DNA of 64,000 nucleotides from Cyclobacteriaceae bacterium. GTDB lineage: Bacteria; Bacteroidota; Bacteroidia; Cytophagales; Cyclobacteriaceae. Every line of letters begins with the position of its first letter. The first letter of the stretch is position 1. Below, one piece after another: positions 18,007 through 27,622 of this stretch. The stretch is from NCBI GenBank assembly GCA_012033595.1, contig JAAUQL010000016.1, forward strand, positions 1 to 64,000, written 5' to 3'. The position numbers and the translations under genes are program-made. The notes beneath the pieces were generated by a model that did not search any database, was not told where the DNA came from, and was given only the letters and a program-made list of their open reading frames with translations.

Positions 18007-18154
18007 TCGGCAATGAAGTCGCTGGCATGCACCGGTAAGGAAAAAGGGCATGGCCAGCGACATCACAATATGAAATTGCATCAGATGCCGCCTGGTGATG
18101 CAAGAAACAAGCACCTGAGTAAAAAGTGTAAGCGTGCTAGAGATCGCGGCGCTG

Positions 18155-19375
18155 CTATAGTTCCATACGCCACAGCGGCATGGTCATGCAGCGGGGGCCA
18201 CCCAGGCCGCGTGACAGTTCAGACGAACTCGTTTCGAGTACCTCTACCCCGGCTTCTCGCAAGGCACGGTTGGTAAATTTATTCCTGTTGTAGGTGATCA
18301 CCCGTCTCGGCCCTATGGCAAACACATTGGCACCGTCGTACCATTGCTCACGCGAGGCAAAATCTGCATTGCCATCGCCGGTTTCCACCACCTCCAGGTA
18401 GGGGATTTCCTTTTTCAGTACCGTGATAATGGATTCGTTGAGTATTTCCTTGCTAAGGGCTACTGTGCCTTCAGCATCAATACTTTCCTTTCTATACACA
18501 CAGGTTTGCAAGATAGAGTTCATGGCATCGGGATAGGTGACTACCAGGTTTTCGTCGATGATGGTGAATACCGTGTCGAGGTGCATAAAATTGCGCTTCG
18601 GAGGTAGCTGTACCTGATAGACACGCTCTACGGCATCGTTTTTCAAAATCTCCCGAGCCACCATGGCAATGGCATTTTCATTTGTTCGCTCGGAGCACCC
18701 GATGGCCAGCGCTTTGGCCGAAAGCACTATTACATCTCCTCCTTCAATGGTTGGCGTTTCGGTTTCAAGAAGAGGCCCGGAAAAAATTGGCCGGTAAATG
18801 TCTTTGAAATCCGGATGGTTTTCGAAAATCATTTGTAAAAGTCGGGATTCTCGTTGTCGGCCGGAGAATTTCATGTGGCTGCATATCACCCCTTCCTGAA
18901 TGATGGCTGCAGGGTCGCGCATAAAGTACAAATTGGGGCTGGGATCTATCACATATTTTTCGTGTTCGAGCCGGCTAATGAACTCCCCTTTCATTTTCCG
19001 TTTGAGTTCTTTTACTTTTATTCCGGCTATCAGCATGTTGGCACATTCAGCAGTTGAATACCGCGCCAGCAAATCATCGGTAAAGCTTTCGGAATCAATA
19101 TGCATGAGCAGGTCATTGAAAAGCTGCGTTTTTCGCCCTGGTTGTTGGAGAACTTCTATCAGCAAATCGCGCAAGCGGTACACCTCGGCTCCCGAGGCAT
19201 TTCTGATCAGACTGGTAAATTCGTCGTGCTCTTTCTGCATACCTTCCAGGTAGGGGACATCTTCAAAAAGCAGTTCACTGGTATTGTCTGGGGTCAGTCG
19301 TTCTATTTCACGTCCTGGTCTGTGGGTGATCACCGCCCTTAGCCTGCCAAATTCAGAGTTTAATTTTAAATTCAT
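18155..19375 (-). CDS. arcA: Arginine deiminase
   Basis: Hydrolyses L-arginine to citrulline and ammonia in the cytoplasm. 406 residues. Active-site motifs: LYFMRDPAA near 150, TIEGGDVIVLS near 212, MHLDTVFT near 265, and the C-terminal LGGPRCMTMPL with the nucleophilic Cys. No carbamate kinase or ornithine transcarbamylase follows, so it may act in arginine breakdown outside the full ADI pathway, as is common in Bacteroidota. Its ATG overlaps the stop of the upstream GAF-domain gene by four bases (ATGA), so the two are coupled. Confidence 0.92.
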   Translation of the reverse strand: MNLKLNSEFGRLRAVITHRPGREIERLTPDNTSELLFEDVPYLEGMQKEHDEFTSLIRNASGAEVYRLRDLLIEVLQQPGRKTQLFNDLLMHIDSESFTDDLLARYSTAECANMLIAGIKVKELKRKMKGEFISRLEHEKYVIDPSPNLYFMRDPAAIIQEGVICSHMKFSGRQRESRLLQMIFENHPDFKDIYRPIFSGPLLETETPTIEGGDVIVLSAKALAIGCSERTNENAIAMVAREILKNDAVERVYQVQLPPKRNFMHLDTVFTIIDENLVVTYPDAMNSILQTCVYRKESIDAEGTVALSKEILNESIITVLKKEIPYLEVVETGDGNADFASREQWYDGANVFAIGPRRVITYNRNKFTNRALREAGVEVLETSSSELSRGLGGPRCMTMPLWRMEL

Positions 19376-19857
19376 TGTATTTGTATTTCTATTAATTTAA
19401 TAATTTGCCCCAGGTAGTTTTGGTCGATTTCCGAAAAATCGTTGAGCTCGGTACTATCGATGTCGAGTATCAAAAAGACTTCATTTTGCCGTAAGGCAGG
19501 CAACACGATCTCAGACCTGGAGTGTGAGCTACAGGCTATATGTCCAGGAAATTTTTCGACGTCGGGCACTATGATGGTATGCTGCCCGACCCATGCGGCA
19601 CCGCACACACCCTTTCCTTTTTTTATTCGCGTACAAGCCACTGGTCCCTGAAAAGGTCCCAAAACCAACTCCTCGCCATCCACGAGATAGAAACCTATCC
19701 ACAATAAGTCAAGGGATTCTTTGAGCGCTGCGGCTATATTGGCCAGGTTGGCGATGAGGTTGGTTTCACCAGCAATCAGGGCGACGATCTGTGGGATCAG
19801 TTCCTGATATTTTTGTTCACGTCCAAGCCCGGGAGCCAGCTTCAAGTCTTCTGCCAT
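19372..19857 (-). CDS. msrC: Free methionine-(R)-sulfoxide reductase (GAF domain)
   Basis: 161 residues, a single GAF domain. The family cysteines are visible as ACTRIKKGKGVCGAAW (about 95-110) and HIACSSHSRSE (about 128-138). It reduces free L-methionine-(R)-sulfoxide using thioredoxin. It sits between ribD and arcA with four-base or shorter gaps, so all three are probably one transcript. Alternative: an uncatalytic GAF sensor, unlikely with all three Cys present. Confidence 0.88.
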   Translation of the reverse strand: MAEDLKLAPGLGREQKYQELIPQIVALIAGETNLIANLANIAAALKESLDLLWIGFYLVDGEELVLGPFQGPVACTRIKKGKGVCGAAWVGQHTIIVPDVEKFPGHIACSSHSRSEIVLPALRQNEVFLILDIDSTELNDFSEIDQNYLGQIIKLIEIQIQ

Positions 19858-19858
19858 A

Positions 19859-20889
19859 TCATTGTTTTACAAAATAAGTCAAGGTATCGCCGGCGATATC
19901 TTCTTTTCCATCGAAGGTGGCTTGCTTTAACTGGGGCGCCCTGATGCCGCTGCCAAAACACGCCGGGGCATTAAAAACCCGGGCTTCGTCCCATAGGCCC
20001 GCATCTATAAAATCTGCGAGCGTAGTAGCGCCCCCTTCCACCATCAAAGACCTCACCGCTCTGCCATGCAGGTGCTGAAGTAACTGGGGAAGAAAAGAAG
20101 CTTCGTCGAGCTGCACATAAGATAGCATATCACTCTCGAGGTGCTTGTGCAGGTTATAGCAAATGGTTGGTATGGTGCCATCGAACAGGTGTAAATCCTG
20201 GTCTAGTCGGAGATGATGGTCAATTACCACCCGTAGCGGATTTTTGCCTGCCCAGTCGCGTACATTGAGCACGGGATTGTCGTAGCGGGCGGTATTTTTC
20301 CCTACCAATATGGCATCTTCTTCAGCGCGCCATTTGTGTACCAGTTTCCTGGAAAGGGCATTCGATATCCACCGTGAGTCGAAATTTGGCCTGGCGATAA
20401 AACCATCTGCCGTTTGCGCCCATTTCAAAATGATGTATGGACGGCCAAGTTGGATGGCCGTAAAAAAGCGCTTGTTTAGCGATGTCGCTTCTTCGGCAAG
20501 CGTACCGAGGGTAACTTCTATGCCTGCCTGCCGCAGCATGTCCAGACCTTTGCCCGCCACCAGTGGATTGGGGTCAACCGTGGCGACAACTACTTTTTCA
20601 CTTTATGACGTGCCAACAGCGCTGCACATGGTGGCGTAAGGCCAAAGTGAGCACAGGGTTCCAGTGTGACATACACGGTGCTTTGTGCCAGCAGGTGCTG
20701 GTCTTTTACAGCATTTACCGCGTGTACTTCTGCATGAGGGCCACCATATTGCCTGTGAAATCCTTCGCCGATGATTCTGCCTTCATGAACGATCACACAG
20801 CCCACCATCGGATTTGGGCTTACAAGACCCAAGCCAAGACGCGCCAGTTCCAGCGCGCGGTGCATGTAGATAAGTTCGTTTTGCGCCAT
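19859..20889 (-). CDS. ribD: Bifunctional riboflavin biosynthesis deaminase/reductase, one frameshift
   Basis: The N-terminal deaminase domain has the zinc ligands GPHAEVHAV and [13 protein letters not shown]. The C-terminal reductase has [12 protein letters not shown] and [12 protein letters not shown]. The frame is lost at the five-T run 20594-20598; one more base joins ARHKVKK to [17 protein letters not shown], giving a standard length of about 344 residues. Catalyses deamination and reduction steps that convert the GTP-derived pyrimidine to the ribitylamino-uracil precursor. Start taken at ATG 20889 rather than the TTG at 20904. The break in an essential biosynthetic gene is best read as a sequence error. 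Confidence 0.87.
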
Positions 20890-21052
20890 AAGGTGTTTCG
20901 ACAAAAGTACTTCGATTTTGGCAATCTTAAAATTTTCGTCTGATAGCTTTTTTCTTATTTTTAGCCTCTATTTTTGAATCCCGGATGGCTAAAGACCACC
21001 TGGGAAAAATGAGCATTACACCAAAGTCAAACATTGGTTTTCATTTAAGGGC

Positions 21053-21912
21053 ATGGATTTAGGGCAAACGTATTCTTCCAGAGAGCTGTATATCGAAGTG
21101 GTATCCGGGCTCATTCCCTTGTATGGCGAATCGGAAGCCAGGCAGTTGGGCAAATTGCTTCTTGAAAGCTATGGGATTGCCTTCGAAAAGATCATGATTG
21201 ACGAACCGGTTTTTTTCAGTGCTAATTCCAAATCGGATCTCGATACCCGGGTAGATATGCTGCACCATGATGTGCCCATTCAATATGTGATGGGCAAGGC
21301 GTACTTTTTGGACGTGAATTTTTGGTCAATCCATCGGTGCTCATCCCCCGGCAAGAAACCGAAGAATTGGTGAATGAGATCATTCTGGACAATAAAAACC
21401 CCGGAATGGACGTCATCGATATTGGCTCTGGCAGCGGATGCATTGGTGTGACCCTGGGACTCGAACTGTCAATGGCCCGTATCACCGCCCTCGAAGTGGA
21501 CGGTCCGGCACTGGATGTCACCCTGAAAAATGCCCAAAGATACCAGCTGGAAATAGAATGCCTCCTGGAAGATGTGCTGCAACTTGAGCGTTTGCCGAGC
21601 CAGTACGACATTATGGTGAGCAATCCTCCGTATGTGCTGGAGCACGAACAAAGCAAGATGAAGCCCAATGTACTGGATCATGAACCACACAAAGCGCTAT
21701 TTGTGCCAGATGGCGATCCCTTGCTTTATTATAATAAAATCCTTTCCCTGGCGAGGAAACATCTGAAACCAAAGGGTAAATTATATTTTGAAATCAACGA
21801 AAAGTTTGGAAATGAAATGATCAGATTGTGCGATGAGCACCAATGCTCCTACGTGCGATTGATGCAGGATCTCAATAGAAAAGATCGGATGATTATGGCC
21901 ATGTTTGACTGA
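21053..21912 (+). CDS. prmC: Release factor glutamine methyltransferase, one frameshift
   Basis: Methylates the Gln of the GGQ motif in peptide chain release factors. The N-terminal helical domain runs to YFLDVNF, where the T run 21319-21323 is one base short. Adding a T continues with LVNPSVLIPRQETEELV, then the SAM-binding motif DIGSGSGCIGVTLGL and the catalytic VSNPPYV (NPPY). Total about 286 residues, normal. The gene is divergent from ribD with a short shared upstream region. Confidence 0.9.
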
Positions 21913-22027
21913 GCCCACCGTTTGTGCCCATTTTACTCCTGTTTCCTTTCGACTGCCTGTTTAATAATTTAATATCCATGTTTTTTCAATTGTGTGATAC
22001 CAAGGTCCCCGGTCGGGCGATACACAG

Positions 22028-22486
22028 CTAACCCAACTGCAAAATCGTGTGTTCCCTGGCATTGATCACAAACTGTTCACCTGCTTTTTTACCCGTCAAC
22101 TGCTGGCCGATAGGCGAGGCCAGGGAAACGGCCATTACTTCTACACCATCGAGGGTAATTTTTCCGGCGCTTATCGAAATAAAGAAGTTTCCAAGGCTGG
22201 TTTGTACCAGGCTGCCCATATCAACCTTTGTATGGATGGTGCTTACCTGCACCAGGTCAAGTGTTTTTAAGAGCAGATGCGCTTCGGCAAGCTGTTTGGC
22301 GTGGTTGTCGCGTTCTATATGCATCATCGCCCTGTCGGTGTTGTACTTATCGCCGGCGCTACTTTTCGACTGTTCGTTGGCCGCTTGCTGTGCCTCATTC
22401 AGGGCGTGCTCCAAGCGCCCGATCCTAGCCTGCGCAAAGGTCATGCAGTGCTGCAATAGTTTTGGTTTTAATACATTATATTTCAT
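22028..22486 (-). CDS. GreA/GreB-family transcription elongation factor-like protein
   Basis: 152 residues: an N-terminal coiled coil (about 1-75, alternating Leu, Ala, Glu and Gln) and a C-terminal FKBP-like Gre domain (about 85-150; VQVSTIHTKVDMGSLVQT, SPIGQQLTGKKAGEQFVI). Canonical Gre factors rescue backtracked RNA polymerase by stimulating transcript cleavage using acidic residues at the coiled-coil tip; those residues are not obvious here, so a regulatory or anti-Gre role is possible. Convergent with prmC. Confidence 0.75.
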   Translation of the reverse strand: MKYNVLKPKLLQHCMTFAQARIGRLEHALNEAQQAANEQSKSSAGDKYNTDRAMMHIERDNHAKQLAEAHLLLKTLDLVQVSTIHTKVDMGSLVQTSLGNFFISISAGKITLDGVEVMAVSLASPIGQQLTGKKAGEQFVINAREHTILQLG

Positions 22487-22648
22487 AAGGTTGAAATTTA
22501 AGCTTTTTGATCGTCACTCACCATAGCACTGGTCGTGTAAGTGGGAAGAATTTCTGGTGAGCCATTGCACTTATCTGCCGATATTCATCAGAACTGGTTC
22601 GGTTTCCGGGCGCGAATTTTCAGACGCCATTTTCATTCTCCCGCGATC

Positions 22649-22701
22649 ATATTTTAATAGTCACTTTAAAACGTATATTTTAATAGCGATTTTATATCTT
22701 T
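22649..22701 (+). promoter_or_regulatory. pyrR promoter with paired ATATTTTAATAG repeats
   Basis: The 12-mer ATATTTTAATAG occurs at 22649-22660 and 22675-22686, 26 bases apart, followed by a -7-like TATCTTTG at 22694-22701 just before the pyrR ATG at 22717. The repeats could be an activator or repressor site. No PyrR-type attenuator stem is apparent in the short leader. Confidence 0.45.
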
Positions 22702-22716
22702 GCCCCATCGAATAGT

Positions 22717-23265
22717 ATGCAAAAGAAACTTATACTCGATCAGGATCTCCTCGATATCACAATTAGTAGGCTATGCTATCAACTAATTGAAAACCACAAT
22801 GATTTTTCAAATTCGGCAATATTGGGCCTCCAGCCCAGAGGACGCTTTGTGGCCGACCGGATCAAAACCCGGCTGGACAAACTGGTGAAAGGCGAAGTGA
22901 AAATAGGCTACCTCGATACCACTTTTCACCGTGACGATTTCAGGATTCGCGACACGCCAAAGAAAGCTAATGAGACCAATATTCCATTTTTTATAGAAGG
23001 CCGGGACATAGTACTGGTAGATGATGTGCTTTTTACGGGCCGTAGTGTCCGTGCCGCGCTCGATGCCATGATTTCTCTTGGCAGGCCCAACAGTGTGGAG
23101 TTGCTCGTGCTGATAGACAGAAAATATACCCGCGATTTGCCCATTCAGCCAAATTATATAGGCAAGTCCGTGAACACCATGCATTCGCAGCGCATAGAGG
23201 TAGAGTGGCGCGGTCAGGGCAAAAAGAAAGATAGTATTTGGTTGTATAATAATTTAGATACCTAA
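22717..23265 (+). CDS. pyrR: Bifunctional pyr operon regulator / uracil phosphoribosyltransferase
   Basis: 182 residues of the type I phosphoribosyltransferase fold. The PRPP loop is visible as DIVLVDDVLFTGRSVRAA (about 104-121), with LGLQPRGRFVADRI near 36 and DTTFHRDD near 69. In Firmicutes PyrR binds pyr mRNA and also makes UMP; in Bacteroidota the RNA-binding role is less established. The TAA and the next ATG share a base with pyrB, so the two are co-translated. Confidence 0.93.
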   Translation: MQKKLILDQDLLDITISRLCYQLIENHNDFSNSAILGLQPRGRFVADRIKTRLDKLVKGEVKIGYLDTTFHRDDFRIRDTPKKANETNIPFFIEGRDIVLVDDVLFTGRSVRAALDAMISLGRPNSVELLVLIDRKYTRDLPIQPNYIGKSVNTMHSQRIEVEWRGQGKKKDSIWLYNNLDT

Positions 23266-24196
23266 TGGCTTCACTCAGCGTTCCCCATTTGCTAGGCACC
23301 CAGGACCTCACGCTAAATGATTTTGAATTGATTTTCGAAACTGCTGACAATTTTAAAGAAATCATCAACAGGCCAATAAAAAAGGTTCCCTCGCTGCGTG
23401 ATATTACCATTGCCAATGTTTTTTTTGAAAATTCTACCCGTACCCGCATCTCTTTTGAACTGGCCGAAAAGCGGCTTTCGGCAGACACCATCAATTTCTC
23501 ATCTTCTCAAAGCTCGGTAAAGAAAGGGGAAACCCTCCTCGATACCGTCAACAACATCCTGGCCATGAAGGTGGACATGATCGTGATGCGTCATGCCAGC
23601 CCCGGAGCGCCGCATTTTCTCTCCAAGCACATCGATGCCAAAATCGTGAATGCCGGAGATGGCACGCACGAGCACCCGACCCAGGCCCTGCTCGATGCCT
23701 TCTCTATCAGATTGAAACACAAATCCTTCAAAGGGTTGAAAGTGGCCATCATTGGCGATATTCTGCATTCCCGAGTGGCGCTTTCCAATATCTTTGCTCT
23801 CAACAAGCTGGGCGCAGAAGTGATGGTCTGCGGACCAAATACCCTTTTGCCCAGGTACATCAAGTCGCTGGGTGTGCAGGTGGAGCTCGACGTATTCAAA
23901 GCCCTGCAATGGTGCGATGTGGCCAATGTGCTCCGCATCCAGCTCGAAAGGCAACAGATCAAATACTTCCCTTCGCTGAGGGAATATTCCATCTATTACG
24001 GCATCAACAAAAGAATGCTCGACCGGCTCGACAAAAAAATCACCTCATGCATCCGGGACCCATCAATCGCGGCGTGGAGTTAAGCAGCGATGTGGCCGAC
24101 TCTGAGCATAGCATCATCCTCGACCAGGTCGAAAACGGGGTAGCCATCCGTATGGCCGTACTGTATTTGTTGGCTGGAGCCAAAGGAGAGGCATAG
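23265..24196 (+). CDS. pyrB: Aspartate carbamoyltransferase catalytic subunit, one frameshift
   Basis: Makes N-carbamoyl-aspartate in pyrimidine synthesis. Carbamoyl-phosphate motif [12 protein letters not shown] (about 52-63), then HP-type motif [16 protein letters not shown] near 130 and [14 protein letters not shown] near 160. The frame slips at the CC of 24043-24044; one more C converts [10 protein letters not shown] into [17 protein letters not shown], the conserved C-terminal substrate loop, and the protein then ends LLAGAKGEA at 24196, about 310 residues. No pyrI is adjacent. The break is best explained as a sequence error. Confidence 0.9.
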
Positions 24197-24353
24197 CGCC
24201 AGACCTCACTACCCTGCTGAAACATAAGTTTGAAAATGTTGAAGCCTGAACCCGGCAAGTGTTGCTACGCGCTATATTTTTCGCACATACGGCAGCAGGT
24301 CGCCGGCATTTCTGGGTTGAATGTTTTCCATTCAGCCAATTAAGTCAAAAAAA

Positions 24354-25580
24354 TTAAAACCGAGCGGCGATCAGCAAATTGAGATCTCTGTATTTCAATC
24401 CGGTTTTTTGTCCTATGGTGGCATTGGCAAGCAAGCCTTTGTAGGCGTAAATGCCTTTCATAAACCATTTATGTGAAAAAATCATATCTTCCAGGCTGCC
24501 TGAATCAGATATTTCGAGCATGATGGGGGTAAATATATTGCTGAGCGCGGTTGAGGCTGTCCGGGCCACACGCGAGGCGATGTTGGGCACGCAATAGTGA
24601 ATGACACCATATTTGGTGAACACGGGGTTTTGGTGGGTAGTAACTTGCGAGGTCTCAAAACAGCCGCCCTGGTCTATGCTCACGTCCACAATCACCGATC
24701 CTGGCTTCATCCCGGCTATCACATCTTCTGCTACCATGTAGCGCATGCGGCCTTTTTCGGCCCTTAGGGCGCCGATGACCACATCGGCATCTTTGATGCT
24801 GGCGCTCAGGGTCGATGGTTCAAAAGTGCAGGTCGAAACCTGCTGGCCGAGTGCATGTTTTATCCGGCGCAGTTTGTACAAATGATCATCGAATATCTGG
24901 ATGTCCACGCCCAGACCCAAAGCAGTACGTGCGGCAAATTCGGCTACAGTGCCAGCACCCAGTATCACTACCTTGGTAGGGGTCACTCCGGTTATGCCCC
25001 CCAGGATCACACCTTTACCATTGTGTACATTGCTCAGGTATTCTGCCGCGATCAGCATTACGGAGCTACCGGCTATTTCGCTCATGGCACGTACTACGGG
25101 CATTCCGCCGACCTTGTCTTCGATGAGCTCATAGGCCAGGGCAGAGATGCGTTTGCTGTTTACCTTTTCGAAATAGGCCTTGTCCAGATTGCCCATTTGC
25201 AAGGCCGAAATGAGCGTTTTGCCGGTTTTCATCATGTCTATTTCTTCGAAAGTAGGAGGCTCTACCTTCAGAATGATGTCGGCGGAGAAAAGTTCTTTAT
25301 GGTTGTAGGCAATTTTGGCTCCTGCATCGCTGTATTCTTTGTCGGTAAAATTAGACGAGTTGCCTGCGCCGGTTTCTATCCATACTTCATGGCCATTGTT
25401 CACGATCAGTTTTACGCTGTTGGGCGTTAGCGGCACTCGCTTTTCCTGCATGCGCACTTCTTTGGGCACGCCTATAAAAAGCGACTTCTTAGATTTTTTC
25501 ACTTCCAGCAGAGCCTCCTGCGGATATAGTTTGCTCTCTTTGGCCAGGTGTTCAAAGCCTGATTTGGGTTTATGCTCCAT
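24354..25580 (-). CDS. ald: Alanine dehydrogenase
   Basis: NAD-dependent interconversion of L-alanine and pyruvate plus ammonia. 408 residues with an N-terminal extension of about 35 relative to short forms. Motifs: GVPKEVRMQEKRVPLTP (37-53), the catalytic Lys/His region KVEPP, and the Rossmann loop VVILGAGTVAEFAAR near 205. NAD/transhydrogenase family features continue (DVVIGALRAEKGRM and MKPGSVIVDVSIDQGG). The start overlaps the end of tsaE by 11 bases. Bacteroidota also have related lysine/saccharopine-type enzymes, so substrate is likely but not proven. Confidence 0.85.
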   Translation of the reverse strand: MEHKPKSGFEHLAKESKLYPQEALLEVKKSKKSLFIGVPKEVRMQEKRVPLTPNSVKLIVNNGHEVWIETGAGNSSNFTDKEYSDAGAKIAYNHKELFSADIILKVEPPTFEEIDMMKTGKTLISALQMGNLDKAYFEKVNSKRISALAYELIEDKVGGMPVVRAMSEIAGSSVMLIAAEYLSNVHNGKGVILGGITGVTPTKVVILGAGTVAEFAARTALGLGVDIQIFDDHLYKLRRIKHALGQQVSTCTFEPSTLSASIKDADVVIGALRAEKGRMRYMVAEDVIAGMKPGSVIVDVSIDQGGCFETSQVTTHQNPVFTKYGVIHYCVPNIASRVARTASTALSNIFTPIMLEISDSGSLEDMIFSHKWFMKGIYAYKGLLANATIGQKTGLKYRDLNLLIAARF

Positions 25581-25994
25581 AGTGGCTCAATTTTATTTCG
25601 CGGCTGGTATCGGATATGATGCTGATGTCGATCTGCAGGTAAGCATCGGGAAGCAGGGAAGGGATTTTTTGTGGCCATTCGATCAGGCACAGGTCACCTG
25701 AGTCGAAATACTCCTCTATTCCAATATCCATTGCTTCGGTTTCTTTTATTATTCTATAAAAATCGAAATGATAGTAGGTTTCTCCATTGCGATCGCCATA
25801 TTCGTTTACAATGCTAAAGGTGGGACTGTGAACATTGTCATCGATATGAAATTGGCGGGCAATAGCCTTAATCAGGGTGGTTTTGCCCGCTCCCATTTCG
25901 CCATAAAAACCCAAATACGTTCGGTTCCGGCGTATTTTATGATATCCCGGGCCACTGCATCGAGTGCTCCTTCAGAATCTGCGATCAACTGCAC
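25570..25994 (-). CDS. tsaE: tRNA t6A biosynthesis ATPase TsaE, one frameshift
   Basis: Required with TsaB, TsaC and TsaD for N6-threonylcarbamoyl-adenosine in tRNAs reading ANN codons. Walker A GEMGAGKTTLIK and the family signature SPTFSIVNEY and HFDFYRI are clear, ending ...REIKLSHYG. The frame is lost at the five-A run 25905-25909: upstream codons read ...YAGTERIWVF and, with one base restored, continue FYGEMGAGKT. The start is uncertain; GTG 25994 is the first good candidate after the porX stop. Full length about 141 residues. Sits between ald and porX on the same strand, probably one operon. Confidence 0.82.
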
Positions 25995-26005
25995 CTTGTT
26001 CTTGT

Positions 26006-27568
26006 TTATCTGTTTTTCGAAGTTAGGGAAATTATGGGTATTATCATTTCTTCCATCGACAAGCCACCATGTTGAAAGGTATCATTATAGTATTTCACAT
26101 AGTGGTTATAATTATTGGGATAGGCGAAAAAGTAATCTTCTGTGGCAAAAACGTAGGTGGAGGACACATTCAGTTTTGGCAGAAATATGTTCTCGGGTTT
26201 GCGTATCACATAGGCCGATTTTTCATTGTCGAAGCCCAGGTTTTTACCCAGTTTAAACCGCAGGTTGGTGTTGGTGTTTCTATCCCCTACTATTTTGAAT
26301 GGCCGCTTTACGCGAATGGTGCCGTGGTCGGTGGTCAGGATCAATTTTGCATTTGTTTTTGATATTTTTTTCAGCATCTCCAACAAAGGTGAGTGCAAAA
26401 ACCATGATTTGGTCAGCGAGAGATAGGCGCGTTCGTCAGGAGCCAGTTCGCGGATCACCTCCATTTCGGTACGGGCATGCGAGAGCATATCCACAAAGTT
26501 GTACACAATCACGTTGAGGTCATTGGTAAGCAGGTTATTCATGCCATCTACCAGGTTTTTGCCTTGTGCAATGTTTTTTATCTTGTTGTAACTCCACTTT
26601 ATATCGAGGCGCATTTTTTTGAGTTGACGTTCGATAAATTTGTCTTCGAAGTTATTTTTTCCTTCTTCAATATCTTCTCCTATCCATATATCGGCGTGTT
26701 GTCTGGCCATTTCAGAAGGCATTAAGCCGGAGAAAATGGCATTTCGGGCATAGCCGGTAGTGGTGGGCAATATAGAGTAGTAGCTCTCTTCCCTGTCTAA
26801 GGTAAAATAGTTGTTGATTTGACTTTGAATAATTTTCCATTGGTCAAAGCGCAGATTGTCTATCACGACAAAAAAGACGGGCCTTTCGGAATTGAGTTCT
26901 GTAAACACCTTTTTTCTCATCACTTCATGAGATAGCATGGGCCGGTCGCTTTCGGCATCGTTGAGCCACGACTCGTAGTTTTCTTTTACAAATTTCGAAA
27001 AGTTGAGGTTGGCTTCGCTTTTTTGCATTTCGAGGACCTCACTCATGTCGGTATTGCCGGCGCTGGTCATTTCCAGCTCCCAGAATATGAGCTTGCGATA
27101 TACTTCTGCCCATTGTTCGTGGTTGAGAAAGTCGCCAAATGCCATGCTAATGTTCCTGAAGTCCTGTTGGTAGTTCATGTTGGTACGCTCAGATACCAGC
27201 CGCTTGTTGTCGAGCAATTTCTTTACAGAAAGCAATATTTGATTTGGATTGAGCGGTTTGATGAGGTAGTCGGCAATCTTGGAGGCGATGGCCTCTTCCA
27301 TGATATGCTCTTCTTCACTTTTGGTGATCATCACCACAGGGATGTTGGGCTTCATCGACTTAATCTGCGAAAGGGTTTCCAGGCCGGTCATCCCCGGCAT
27401 GTTTTCATCCAGAAAGATGATGTCAAAATTTTCCTTTTCTATTTCGTCTATCGCGTCCGGCCCACTGGCCACGGGAGTCATATCGTAGCCTTTTTGTGTG
27501 AGGAACATGATGTGGGGCTTCAGCAGATCTATTTCATCATCTGCCCATAAAATCTTATATCTTTGCAT
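26006..27568 (-). CDS. porX: PorX-type response regulator with PglZ domain
   Basis: 520 residues. Receiver domain 1-120 with acidic pocket WADDE (Asp10/11), phosphoacceptor Asp54 in FLDENMPG, ITKS and YLIKPL. A helical linker is followed by an alkaline-phosphatase-like PglZ domain (about 215-515; FFVVIDNLRFDQW, ILPTTTGYARNAIFSG, LILTTDHGT). PorX, with the kinase PorY and sigma factor SigP, controls expression of the type IX secretion system, and its PglZ domain hydrolyses oligonucleotide signals in P. gingivalis. Its presence supports a Bacteroidota host with T9SS. porY is not in the window. Confidence 0.92.
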   Translation of the reverse strand: MQRYKILWADDEIDLLKPHIMFLTQKGYDMTPVASGPDAIDEIEKENFDIIFLDENMPGMTGLETLSQIKSMKPNIPVVMITKSEEEHIMEEAIASKIADYLIKPLNPNQILLSVKKLLDNKRLVSERTNMNYQQDFRNISMAFGDFLNHEQWAEVYRKLIFWELEMTSAGNTDMSEVLEMQKSEANLNFSKFVKENYESWLNDAESDRPMLSHEVMRKKVFTELNSERPVFFVVIDNLRFDQWKIIQSQINNYFTLDREESYYSILPTTTGYARNAIFSGLMPSEMARQHADIWIGEDIEEGKNNFEDKFIERQLKKMRLDIKWSYNKIKNIAQGKNLVDGMNNLLTNDLNVIVYNFVDMLSHARTEMEVIRELAPDERAYLSLTKSWFLHSPLLEMLKKISKTNAKLILTTDHGTIRVKRPFKIVGDRNTNTNLRFKLGKNLGFDNEKSAYVIRKPENIFLPKLNVSSTYVFATEDYFFAYPNNYNHYVKYYNDTFQHGGLSMEEMIIPIISLTSKNR

Positions 27569-27622
27569 GGTGGAATTTCATATTTAGCATTCAAAAAGCA
27601 CTAATTTAATCATTTATAAGGT

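Noticed and set aside
19859-25994. Pseudogene status for ribD, prmC, pyrB and tsaE
   Set aside because: Single homopolymer indels with full conservation on both sides point to sequence errors rather than loss of function.
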